A stretch of 13,292 bases of DNA from CAYSLC01 sp964431545 (GTDB lineage: Bacteria > Desulfobacterota > Desulfobacteria > Desulfobacterales > JAABSP01): positions 1 to 13,292 of the forward strand of contig CAYSLC010000152.1 in NCBI GenBank assembly GCA_964431545.1, in the 5' to 3' direction. Both the position numbers and the translations under genes were made by a program. Under the pieces are notes generated by a model. That model was not told the DNA's origin and ran no database searches. It was given only the letters and a program-made list of their open reading frames with translations. Below are positions 6,307 to 13,212 of this stretch, in pieces; within the stretch, counting starts at the first letter, position 1, and each line of letters starts with the position of its first letter.

Positions 6307-8698
6307 GAAAGTCCGAGCCCTCGTCATTCTACTGTCCCTGTTGGTTGCCAGCTACGGCTGCGCGTCGGACAACCCCGACCCCGAGAAGGCCAAGGCCTAC
6401 CTGGAGAAGGGGACGGAATACTTCGACCAGGAGGAATACAACAGCGCCGAGATCGAGTTGCGCAACGCGGTCAAGAACGATCCCAAGCTGGTGGAGGCCC
6501 ATCGGAAGCTGGGGGAGACCTATCTGAAGCTGGGGGACGCCAAGGGCGCCTTCCGGCAGTACTCCATCGTGACCCAGCTCGCCCCCGAGGATACGGACGC
6601 CCTCCTGAAGCTCGGCACCTTCTATTTTCTCGGGAAAAATCATGAGGAATCGAAGGCCCGGATCGAGAAGGTTCTGGAGACGGATCCGGACAACGTCGAG
6701 GCGTTGAGCCTCATGGCCGGCATCCACCTGCGGGAGAACGACGCCGGGCAGGCCGAGACGGTCCTGCGGCGGGTGATCGCGCTGGACAGCGGCCAGATCC
6801 GCGCCCACGTCAACCTGGCCCGGACCCTGGCCGCCCAGGGAAAGGGGGCCGAGGCGGAGTCAGTCCTGAACGGGGCGGTGGCGGCCAACCCCGACGCGGC
6901 TGAGCTTCGGCTGGCCCTTTCCGGTCTCTACGAGTCCCAGGGGGACTTCGACAAGGCCGAGGCCCAGTTGAAGCAGGCGATCCAGCAGGATCCGGACCGG
7001 ACGGACCTCCACGTGGCCCTGGGCAACTTCCACCTGCGCCGGAAAGCCCCCGAGGCCGCCGAGGCCGCCTTCCGCAAGGCGGTGGAGACCGATCCGGAGA
7101 AGGTGGAACTCCACATCGCCCTGGGCAACTTCTACCGGAGACAGGGGGAGACGGAGAAGGCCGAGGCGGCGTTTATCAAGGCCACGGAGCTGAGCCCCGA
7201 CGACATCAAGCCCCATATGGCCGCGGCCGGCTTCTACGGCGCCGTCGGCATGGATGACAAGGCCATGGCGATGCTCCGGAAGGCGAAGGAGGTACAGCCC
7301 GACGACCTGCGGGTGGTGGACGCCATGGCCCGGCTTCGGCTGGAGCGGGGGGACCTGGAAGCGGCGGAGGGGTTCATCGCCGAGGCCCTGGAGAAGAACC
7401 CGAAGCACTTCGGCTCCCGGATGCTCAAGGGGGAGTTGCTCCTCCGGACGCGGGAGTTCTCCGAGGGATTGAAGATCTTCGACCAGCTGGTCCGGGAGGA
7501 TCCGGAATCGTCCCGGGCCCATTACTTCCGGGGGCTCGCCCAGGCGGGGATGGGGGACCTCCGCCCGGCCCGGGAAAGCTTGGAAAAGGCGGTGGAACTC
7601 GAACCCGATAACGCCAAGGCGAAGCTGCTCCTGGCCGACGTCTACCTCCGGAGCCGGGAGTTCGGCGCGGCCGAGCGGGAGAGCCGGGAGGTGCTGGAGA
7701 ACCAGCCCGGAAATTACCAGGCCATGCTGCTTTCGGGCAACGCGCTCCTCTACCAGGGGAAGACGGACGAGGCCAAGGAGAAGTTCTCCGCCATGGTCGC
7801 GGCGGATCCCGACAACCCCACCGGCCACTACCGGCTGGGGCTTCTGTACCGTTCCGAAAAGGAATACGACAAGGCGATGGCCTCCCTGGAGAAGGCCCAC
7901 GCCCTCAACCCGAAGCTGATGGACGTCTTCACCAACATGGTCCTGGTCCTGGCCGCCCAGAAGAAGGTGGACGAGGCCCTGGACCGGTCCGAAAAGCAGC
8001 TCGAAGTGGTGGCGGACGCCCCGGCGGCCCAGGGGCTTATTCACAACCTCATGGGCCGGCTCCACATGGCCAAGGGGAACAGAGAGGCGGCGGAGGGGGC
8101 CTTCCGGTCTGCTCTGGAGAAGAACCCCAACCTCCTGGCGCCTTACTACGCCCTTGCCGGCATCTATCTCTCCCAGGAGAAGGCGGACGAGGCCATCGCC
8201 CAGTTCCAGGCCCTCCTGGAGAAGAACCCCGACCAGGCCGGCCCCCACATGTTCCTGGGGACCATATACGAGATGCGGAAAGAATGGGACCTGGCCGAGG
8301 AGGAGTACCGGAAGGCCCTGGAGATCAACCCCGATTTCGCCCCGGCCGCCAACAACCTCGCCTATCTGCTGGCCGAGGCGGACCGGGATCTCGACAAGGC
8401 CCTGGAGTACGCCCGGACCGCCAAGGAGAAGCTCCCCGAGGACGCCGGGGTCATGGACACCCTGGGGTGGGTCTTCTACAAGAAGGGACTCTATGACAGC
8501 GCCATCCTGGAGCTGGAGGACAGCGCCGGGAAGCTCCCCGACAACCCGACGGTCCACTACCACCTGGGGCTCGCCTACCGGGAAAAGGGGGAGACCGAAA
8601 AGGCGGCCGCGCAGATGGAGAAGGCCCTGGAGTTGAGCAGCGACTTCCCCGAGGCCGGGGCGGCCAAGAAGGCCCTCGAAGCGCTGCGGAGTTCCTGA
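6299..8698 (+). CDS. TPR-repeat predicted lipoprotein (about 20 repeats)
   Basis: A 799-residue protein with GGAGG 5 bases before its ATG. An N-terminal hydrophobic segment ends in VASYGC (Cys21), a plausible but imperfect lipobox (Ser at -3, Tyr at -2), followed by Ala at +2, which would suit outer-membrane placement. From about residue 30 to the end it is almost wholly tandem tetratricopeptide repeats of about 34 residues (for example AEAAFRKAVETDPEKVELHIALGNFY split across helices A and B, with repeated NPD/DPD turns). This resembles the large TPR lipoproteins found with surface-protein and exopolysaccharide systems (such as PEP-CTERM-associated PrsT), without a clear one-to-one match. Likely role: periplasmic or outer-membrane scaffold for assembly or export partners encoded alongside. 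It overlaps the TIGR03790 gene by 8 bases and ends 5 bases before the next start. Confidence 0.9.
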   Translation: MDKKVRALVILLSLLVASYGCASDNPDPEKAKAYLEKGTEYFDQEEYNSAEIELRNAVKNDPKLVEAHRKLGETYLKLGDAKGAFRQYSIVTQLAPEDTDALLKLGTFYFLGKNHEESKARIEKVLETDPDNVEALSLMAGIHLRENDAGQAETVLRRVIALDSGQIRAHVNLARTLAAQGKGAEAESVLNGAVAANPDAAELRLALSGLYESQGDFDKAEAQLKQAIQQDPDRTDLHVALGNFHLRRKAPEAAEAAFRKAVETDPEKVELHIALGNFYRRQGETEKAEAAFIKATELSPDDIKPHMAAAGFYGAVGMDDKAMAMLRKAKEVQPDDLRVVDAMARLRLERGDLEAAEGFIAEALEKNPKHFGSRMLKGELLLRTREFSEGLKIFDQLVREDPESSRAHYFRGLAQAGMGDLRPARESLEKAVELEPDNAKAKLLLADVYLRSREFGAAERESREVLENQPGNYQAMLLSGNALLYQGKTDEAKEKFSAMVAADPDNPTGHYRLGLLYRSEKEYDKAMASLEKAHALNPKLMDVFTNMVLVLAAQKKVDEALDRSEKQLEVVADAPAAQGLIHNLMGRLHMAKGNREAAEGAFRSALEKNPNLLAPYYALAGIYLSQEKADEAIAQFQALLEKNPDQAGPHMFLGTIYEMRKEWDLAEEEYRKALEINPDFAPAANNLAYLLAEADRDLDKALEYARTAKEKLPEDAGVMDTLGWVFYKKGLYDSAILELEDSAGKLPDNPTVHYHLGLAYREKGETEKAAAQMEKALELSSDFPEAGAAKKALEALRSS

Positions 8699-8703
8699 TC
8701 CCG

Positions 8704-9840
8704 GTGAAGACGGTCTCCTTCCGGGTCCTCGCCCTCTGCCTGCTGGCGCCGCCGATCCTCTACGTCCTCACCATCGGCTACCTGGAGGACCACCTCAACC
8801 GGCGGTACCGGACCGATATCCAGGACGTCTACCTCCGGGACACCCAGGCCCTGCTCACCGGCGGGACCCCCCTCCGGGAGGCGGTGGAGGAGAACATCGA
8901 CCGATACCTCCGGGGGCGCCCCCTGCTCCCCTGGGGGATCGACCTCGCGGTGACGGTGGTGACCCGGCAGGGGACCATCCTCTATCCGCCCATCTACCAG
9001 GACGAGACACCCAACGATCCCCTCCAGGTGGCCGCCGAGAACTTCCGGCTGATGAACGAGGGGCTCGAGGTCCGGGTCGACCTGGAGATCCCCCACAACC
9101 GGGTCCTCTCCAACGCCGTCCTCGGGGGATATGTCCTGTTGTTCCTGGGGATCCTCTTCCTCCACTACCGGGCCGGCGTCCGTCGGGCCCGGCGCCGGGA
9201 TCTGGAGACGGCCCGGGAGATCGAACGGCTCCAGGGCCAGGAAGAGGCGTACGCCGAGCGGCTCGACACCCTGTCGTCGGAACGGGACCGGCTGAGCGCC
9301 GACCTGGGGGACCTCAAGCGGTCCCTGGTCCGGGAGAAACGGCAGGCCAGCCGTACCGAGGACGACATGATCGAGGAGATCGAGTCCCTGGAGAGGAAGA
9401 TCCAGGAGAACCTCGACAAGCAGAACCAGCAGCTCCGGGAGATCGAGGTCCTCAAGGACCGGATCGCCCAGTTCGAAAGCGGCAAGCGGAAGACGGGCAA
9501 GCAGCGGGCCAAGGAGGAGTCCTCCGTCCGCAAACGCTTCAACGCCCTCTACAAGAACATCTCCGTCCACGACCGGGCGGTGGAGGGCTTCGCCGGCCTG
9601 CCCGACGACTTGCAGATCAAGGCCGAGGAGATCATCCACCAGTTGAACGACGACCCCGGGGTGGTCACCATCAAGCGGAAGGTCTTCGGCAAGAAGAGCC
9701 GGGAGACGATCCTGGAGGTTCTCTTCGCCTACAAGGGGCGGCTCTATTTCCGAAACACCAGGGAGACCGGCATCGAGGTGCTGAGCGTCGGCACCAAGAA
9801 CACCCAGGCCAAGGATCTGGAGTTCCTGGACCACCTCTGA
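8704..9840 (+). CDS. Two-TM coiled-coil protein with a RelE/ParE-like C-terminal domain
   Basis: A 378-residue protein with a GTG start 5 bases after the TPR gene's stop; only a distant GGAG is upstream, so translation is probably coupled. TM1 spans about residues 6-26. Residues about 27-137 form a predicted periplasmic domain with the strand-turn pattern IDLAVTVVTRQGTILYPP, reminiscent of Cache/PAS-like sensors. TM2 spans about 139-157. A charged, heptad-like coiled coil runs from about 160 to 275. Residues about 285-378 (AVEGFAGLPDDLQIKAEEII, then basic strands ending RLYFRNT and IEVLSVG) have the helix-helix-beta layout of the RelE/ParE toxin superfamily. I know no named family with this order. 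It is unlikely to be a free toxin, since no antitoxin gene is adjacent; a membrane-tethered RNA- or ribosome-contacting role is conceivable. The fold assignment is inferred from pattern only. Confidence 0.8.
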   Translation: MKTVSFRVLALCLLAPPILYVLTIGYLEDHLNRRYRTDIQDVYLRDTQALLTGGTPLREAVEENIDRYLRGRPLLPWGIDLAVTVVTRQGTILYPPIYQDETPNDPLQVAAENFRLMNEGLEVRVDLEIPHNRVLSNAVLGGYVLLFLGILFLHYRAGVRRARRRDLETAREIERLQGQEEAYAERLDTLSSERDRLSADLGDLKRSLVREKRQASRTEDDMIEEIESLERKIQENLDKQNQQLREIEVLKDRIAQFESGKRKTGKQRAKEESSVRKRFNALYKNISVHDRAVEGFAGLPDDLQIKAEEIIHQLNDDPGVVTIKRKVFGKKSRETILEVLFAYKGRLYFRNTRETGIEVLSVGTKNTQAKDLEFLDHL

Positions 9841-9854
9841 CCGATCGAAAATCT

Positions 9855-9881
9855 CCGAAGGGATGACGATCCCCGGTTCGG
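9855..9881 (-). terminator. Putative terminator of the convergent minus-strand operon
   Basis: Read on the minus strand, CCGAA-ccg-GGGAT (9881-9869) pairs with ATCCCTTCGG (9864-9855) across a 4-base loop, with a 3-base bulge, and is followed by AGATTTTC. The T tract is short. This hairpin shares bases with the left arm of the plus-strand terminator, so on one RNA the two structures exclude each other. Confidence 0.5.
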
Positions 9882-9907
9882 CCGCCCGCGTCGATCCGGG
9901 GATTTTT
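9869..9907 (+). terminator. Rho-independent terminator of the plus-strand operon
   Basis: ATCCCCGG (9869-9876) pairs perfectly with CCGGGGAT (9896-9903) across a 19-base loop and is followed by a T run to 9907. It lies 28 bases after the stop of the coiled-coil protein gene. The loop is long, but the GC-rich stem plus T tract is convincing. Confidence 0.65.
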
Positions 9908-9917
9908 GTTTCCGGTC

Positions 9918-10553
9918 TCAGGAAAGCAGGGAGACGGCGAAGATGGCGAGGTTGCCGAGGGCGTGGATGGTGATGGGGACCGCCAGGTTCCGCTCGATCT
10001 CGTAGGAGACCGCGAAGAGCACGCCGCCGATGGCCTGGGTGGGGCCGGCGGCGGGGTGGACCAGGACGAAGACCAGGCTGCTGATCAAAAGGGCCGCGAG
10101 GATTCCCCATCGCCGGAAGAAGCCGTAGACGATCCCCCGGAAGAAGATCTCCTCGGCCAGGGGCGCCAGAAGGCCGCCCAGGAGGATGTATCCGGATAGG
10201 ATCAGGGGATCTCCGGGAAGCCGGCTCCGGATGAGCCGGAGGGGGTTGTGCCCGAGAAGATAGAGGATCAGGGCGCAGAGGCCCACCGTAAGCCCGAATC
10301 CAAGGGACCAGAGGGCGCCCCGCCAGAGACCCCGGGGGATCTTTGCGGGCGGGAGCCCCACGGCGGAGAGGCCGGCGCCGGAAAATCGGAGGATGGCCAC
10401 GAAGGCGGCCACCTCCAATACCCGAAGGGCGGCCAGAAGGACCAGGGGATGTTCGAACGCGTTCAGAAAGGGGAGGGCGACGAGGCCCTCCAGGAGGAGC
10501 AGGGCGGCCACCGCCGGCCCGAAGACGGTCAGCGGGACGCGGACTGGGTCCAT
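9918..10553 (-). CDS. CPBP (Rce1/CAAX-type) intramembrane glutamic endopeptidase
   Basis: A 211-residue multi-TM protein. ATG at 10553 is chosen because GAGGAGG lies 5 bases upstream, although the frame is open far beyond; the start overlaps the end of the HEAT-domain gene by 25 bases. All three CPBP motifs are present: EExxxR (Glu134, Glu135, Arg139 in AEEIFFRG), FxxxH (Phe162, His166) and HxxxN (His197, Asn201). The family is related to eukaryotic CAAX protease Rce1 and includes bacteriocin-immunity Abi proteins and the predicted MrtX/MrtC/MrtP/MrtJ/MrtS sorting proteases for Cys-containing C-terminal anchors. Which group this one belongs to cannot be told from motifs. It is the last gene of a three-gene minus-strand operon. 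Substrate unknown; a surface protein ending in a Cys motif is encoded nearby at 2055-5078. Confidence 0.9.
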   Translation of the reverse strand: MDPVRVPLTVFGPAVAALLLLEGLVALPFLNAFEHPLVLLAALRVLEVAAFVAILRFSGAGLSAVGLPPAKIPRGLWRGALWSLGFGLTVGLCALILYLLGHNPLRLIRSRLPGDPLILSGYILLGGLLAPLAEEIFFRGIVYGFFRRWGILAALLISSLVFVLVHPAAGPTQAIGGVLFAVSYEIERNLAVPITIHALGNLAIFAVSLLS

Positions 10554-12055
10554 CCGAGCCTCCTCAGGGCGCGATAGGCGTAGAGCTGGACATACCAGTG
10601 GTCCGACCGGTCGAGGACGGAGAGGACGGCCGGGACCGCCCGGCGTTCCCCCCGTCTTCCCAGGGAGAACAGTGCGCTGTAGACCACCGTGAAATAGGGA
10701 TCCTCCAGGAGGAACCGGAGTTCGTGGAACGCTTCCGGGTCGTGGCTCAGCCCCAGAACACGGGCCATGCGGAATCTCTCCACGATGGAGCCGCTGGTCA
10801 GCAGCTTCCGGTGGCCGGGGAAGGAGGTGATGTCCCATCGGTTCCGCTCCACGGCCTTGAGGGCCTCGATGCGGGCCGCCGTGTCCCCGGAAGCCAGGGC
10901 CTGGTTGACGGAAACGGCGTCCATGGCGGCTTCCGGGGCGCCGATCCTCCACAACAGGAGGCCCCCGACGACGAGGCAGGCGCCGGCCGCCGCCAGCTCG
11001 GCCGGGAGCCGCTTCGGGAACACCTTTGCGATCAGCCGGATCGGGGCGAGGATCAGCAGGTAGAGGAGGCCCCCAAAGCTTCCCAGAATGGCGATGAAGG
11101 TGCTCTGGCGCAGAAAATTGTGCCGGTCGGTCTTCTCCGAGAATTCCGTCAGGTGTTCCTTGGTACGGGTGAGGAGTTCCTTGGGAGCGACCCTCGATAC
11201 GGTGCGGTCCCCGGCGAGTAGCGCGAGATCTTGGTTCACCTTCAGGATCACCAGGTTCGCGGCCTCGGGCGTGTCGACGGGGAGGTAGTCGCGCCTTGCC
11301 AGGGTCCTCTCCAGGCGGCGTTCCAGGCCCGGGTTTTCGGGCAGGTCGATGTGGGAGGTCCTGACGATCTTCTGCTCCAGGGACTTGAAGGCGGAGGCGG
11401 CGTAGAGGGTGTACCGGTAATAGAAGTCGTTGACCTTCACCCCGGCGGGGTGGGTCAGCAGGAACTCGTCCCGGATCAGGGAGAAGGTATCCGAGCGGAA
11501 ATGATCCCTGGCCAGCAGGGCGAGGAGGATCAGCACGGCCGCGTGGGCCGCGAGGACCATTCCCGTCCGGGGATCGGGGCCGCCCCTCAGGCGGGCGAGG
11601 GAGAGGATGAAGACCGCCGGCGGAATCAGCAGGAAATAGGCCGTGGCAAAGGGGGCGACCCCGTTGAGGTTGGCCGAGACGATGCCCCAGAGCCAGAGGA
11701 CGGCAAAGGGGAGCAGAAACCGGCGCCGCCGGCCCAGGAGCCGGACATGGATCCAGGCGCAGATCATCGAGAAAGCCGACAGGAAGAGCCCCAGGCTCAG
11801 GGTGAAGAAGAGTCCGCCGTAAAAGGCGCTCCCGAGCGTCTTGAGGGTGGGCGTCACATGGACGTTGGGGACCGACCGGTAGCCGTTTTCGAGGAGAACC
11901 TCCGCTGTTTCGTGTACCTCCAGGTTGGATCGATGGACGTGGGCCGTGGCGATCCCCTGGGCCAGGAGCATCCCCACCAGGAGGATGGCCGGAAGGGGGA
12001 GGGGGAGCCGGTTTTCCAACGTCACGGGGCGGCGGTTTCCGGGCCGGGTCGTCAC
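10529..12055 (-). CDS. Polytopic membrane protein with HEAT-repeat C-terminus
   Basis: A 508-residue protein from a GTG at 12055 that overlaps the yhhQ stop as GTGA, a usual translational-coupling arrangement; GTG at 12025 is an alternative. The frame stays open upstream into yhhQ, but that stretch is only its antisense-like shadow. About seven hydrophobic segments are seen: one near residues 21-38, four between about 78 and 182, and two near 328-380. Between them, about 185-325, lies a large soluble segment with a DFYYRYTLYAAS motif. Residues about 395-508 are HEAT-like helical repeats (RMARVLGLSHDPEAFHELRF, FSLGRRGERRAVPAVLSVLD, YAYRALRRLGW). No enzymatic motif is recognised. HEAT tails generally mediate protein-protein contacts, so a membrane docking or assembly role is a reasonable guess. 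Function unknown. Confidence 0.8.
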   Translation of the reverse strand: MTTRPGNRRPVTLENRLPLPLPAILLVGMLLAQGIATAHVHRSNLEVHETAEVLLENGYRSVPNVHVTPTLKTLGSAFYGGLFFTLSLGLFLSAFSMICAWIHVRLLGRRRRFLLPFAVLWLWGIVSANLNGVAPFATAYFLLIPPAVFILSLARLRGGPDPRTGMVLAAHAAVLILLALLARDHFRSDTFSLIRDEFLLTHPAGVKVNDFYYRYTLYAASAFKSLEQKIVRTSHIDLPENPGLERRLERTLARRDYLPVDTPEAANLVILKVNQDLALLAGDRTVSRVAPKELLTRTKEHLTEFSEKTDRHNFLRQSTFIAILGSFGGLLYLLILAPIRLIAKVFPKRLPAELAAAGACLVVGGLLLWRIGAPEAAMDAVSVNQALASGDTAARIEALKAVERNRWDITSFPGHRKLLTSGSIVERFRMARVLGLSHDPEAFHELRFLLEDPYFTVVYSALFSLGRRGERRAVPAVLSVLDRSDHWYVQLYAYRALRRLGWTQSASR

Positions 12056-12714
12056 CGGTCGGCCGGCACCGTCTCCGGTTCCGGTCCCAGGCGGTGGTGG
12101 CGGATGGCCCAGACCACGGCGTAGATCACCGGCGTGTCCACCAGGGCGATCCCCACCTTGATGACCCATTGCCCCAGGATGAGGGGCCAGACCGGGTGGA
12201 CCCCGTAAAAGGCGATGGTCACGAAGAGAAGGGAGTCGATGAACTGGGAAACCGCCGTGGACAGGTTGTTCCGAAGCCAGAGGTGGCGGTCCCGGGTGGC
12301 GCGTTTCCAGAAGTGGAAGGCCCAGACGTCGTGGAACTGGCTCACCAGGTAGGCGATGAAGGAGGCGAGGATGATCCGGCCGGTGGCGCCGAGGATCTCC
12401 CCGAAGGCGGCCCCGCCCTCCCAGAAGGGGGCCGCGGGCCACGCCAGGCTGATCTGGATCAGGCCGAGGACCGCCACCAGGGCGACGAAACCGCCGAGGA
12501 CGGCCTCGTTCGCCTTGGCCCTGCCCCAGATCTCGCTGATGGTGTCGGTGGCCACGAAGGTGATGGCGTAGGCGAGCACCCCGGCGGGCACGTAGAATCC
12601 CGCCACCACGATGATCTTGTTGGCCAGGATCGAGGCGATGGTGATGCTGCCGGCGAAGATGCTCAGCAGGATGGTGTAGGCCCGGTCGGGGCCGGTGGTC
12701 ATGGGTTGGTTCAT
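12052..12714 (-). CDS. yhhQ: YhhQ/VUT-family queuosine precursor transporter
   Basis: A 220-residue inner-membrane protein of normal length for the VUT/DUF165 family (TIGR00697). E. coli YhhQ imports the 7-deazaguanine precursors preQ0/preQ1 used to make queuosine in tRNA. Family features visible: about six TM segments; the block YAITFVATDTISEIWGRAKA (about residues 49-68), whose Thr-Asp...Glu is characteristic; a second conserved block with FHFWKR; and RNNLSTAVSQFIDSLLFVTIAF. The ATG at 12714 has only a weak upstream GGA; ATG at 12702 (MTTGPD) is an alternative. It is first in the minus-strand operon, overlapping the HEAT protein gene by 4 bases. No preQ1 riboswitch is recognisable in the 279-base upstream gap. 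Codon use is GC-rich like the middle of the window. Confidence 0.92.
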   Translation of the reverse strand: MNQPMTTGPDRAYTILLSIFAGSITIASILANKIIVVAGFYVPAGVLAYAITFVATDTISEIWGRAKANEAVLGGFVALVAVLGLIQISLAWPAAPFWEGGAAFGEILGATGRIILASFIAYLVSQFHDVWAFHFWKRATRDRHLWLRNNLSTAVSQFIDSLLFVTIAFYGVHPVWPLILGQWVIKVGIALVDTPVIYAVVWAIRHHRLGPEPETVPADR

Positions 12715-12993
12715 GAAGTTATCCGTCTGTTTCTGAATGCCGTGGACGGGCCTCCCGATCGGCCCGCGCCGCTGTCGAGGGCATGAAGGTATCGCCGTCC
12801 GGGATTGATGTCAATGTCCCGTTCGCGAGGAGGGATTTGCGCCGCCGGCTCTCTCAACATTCTGACGGAGCGGTATTCACGGGCGCAAACGATATATTTT
12901 TTTGTCAGTAATTTCCGGTTAGGTTTTTGCTTCTGAAATAAAGAACCGAAATGCCGGTCATCGTATTATCATTTTTGTGAATCCGGGTTCAAT
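12715..12993. other. 279-base AT-rich intergenic region upstream of yhhQ
   Basis: This gap presumably holds the promoter of the yhhQ operon, but no convincing -35/-10 pair was found. A short imperfect inverted repeat (CGGGA ... TCCCG, 12800-12821, with ATTGA-TG-TCAAT inside) is present. A weak ACCG/CGGT hairpin followed by a T-rich stretch, on the minus strand downstream of the HicB-like gene (about 12940-12960), could serve as its terminator. No coding sequence is credible here. Confidence 0.4.
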
Positions 12994-13212
12994 TCATTGA
13001 CCGCTTGTCCATGTGGGTTCCGGAATATCAATGGTCGTCATGATGGCATCGGGCTCAAATGGGACTTCAAGGGATAATATATCCTCCGCGCCAATGATCA
13101 GGGATTCAATCAACTCCTCTCTGGTTTTTTCCTGAGCGTTCACACCGGGCAGGTCAACCAGCCATCCGATCCACCAGTCACCTGATTGTTTTATGATTGC
13201 GCGATACTTCAT
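12994..13212 (-). CDS. HicB-like small protein (orphan antitoxin-fold domain)
   Basis: A 72-residue protein. ATG at 13212 is preferred over the in-frame GTG at 13221 because AAAGG sits about 8 bases before it and would abut the GTG. The sequence follows the HicB partial RNase-H-like fold: YRAIIKQSGDWWIGWLVDLPGV, then the helix TREELIESLIIGAEDIL. There is no C-terminal HTH or ribbon-helix-helix extension, so no DNA-binding module is visible. In classical HicAB modules hicA lies immediately upstream of hicB; the 80 bases available upstream show no HicA-like C-terminus and none is seen downstream. It may be an orphan or a domesticated HicB-like protein. Its AT-rich composition differs from the neighbouring yhhQ operon. 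Confidence 0.8.
   Translation of the reverse strand: MKYRAIIKQSGDWWIGWLVDLPGVNAQEKTREELIESLIIGAEDILSLEVPFEPDAIMTTIDIPEPTWTSGQ

Noticed and set aside
6860..8563. Long minus-strand open frame (567 codons) opposite the TPR gene
   Set aside because: It is antisense to clear TPR repeats; its Leu/Gly/Val/Gln-rich composition is the usual by-product of GC-rich codons. No recognisable domain or ribosome binding site.
8575..10110. Long minus-strand open frame (511 codons) opposite the coiled-coil gene
   Set aside because: It crosses two convergent genes and the terminator between them; low-complexity Pro/Gly/Leu/Asp composition; no domain.
10343..12786. Plus-strand open frames opposite the CPBP, HEAT and yhhQ genes
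   Set aside because: Gly/Arg/Asp/Glu-rich shadows of well-supported minus-strand genes with family motifs.
12800..12821. Inverted repeat CGGGA...TCCCG as operator or attachment site
   Set aside because: The outer and inner symmetric parts are offset by one base and there is no second copy in the window; too short to support a call.
12715..12993. preQ1 riboswitch upstream of yhhQ
   Set aside because: Expected from the gene's function, but the conserved preQ1-I aptamer core and A-rich tail are not recognisable on the minus strand. A covariance-model search would settle it.
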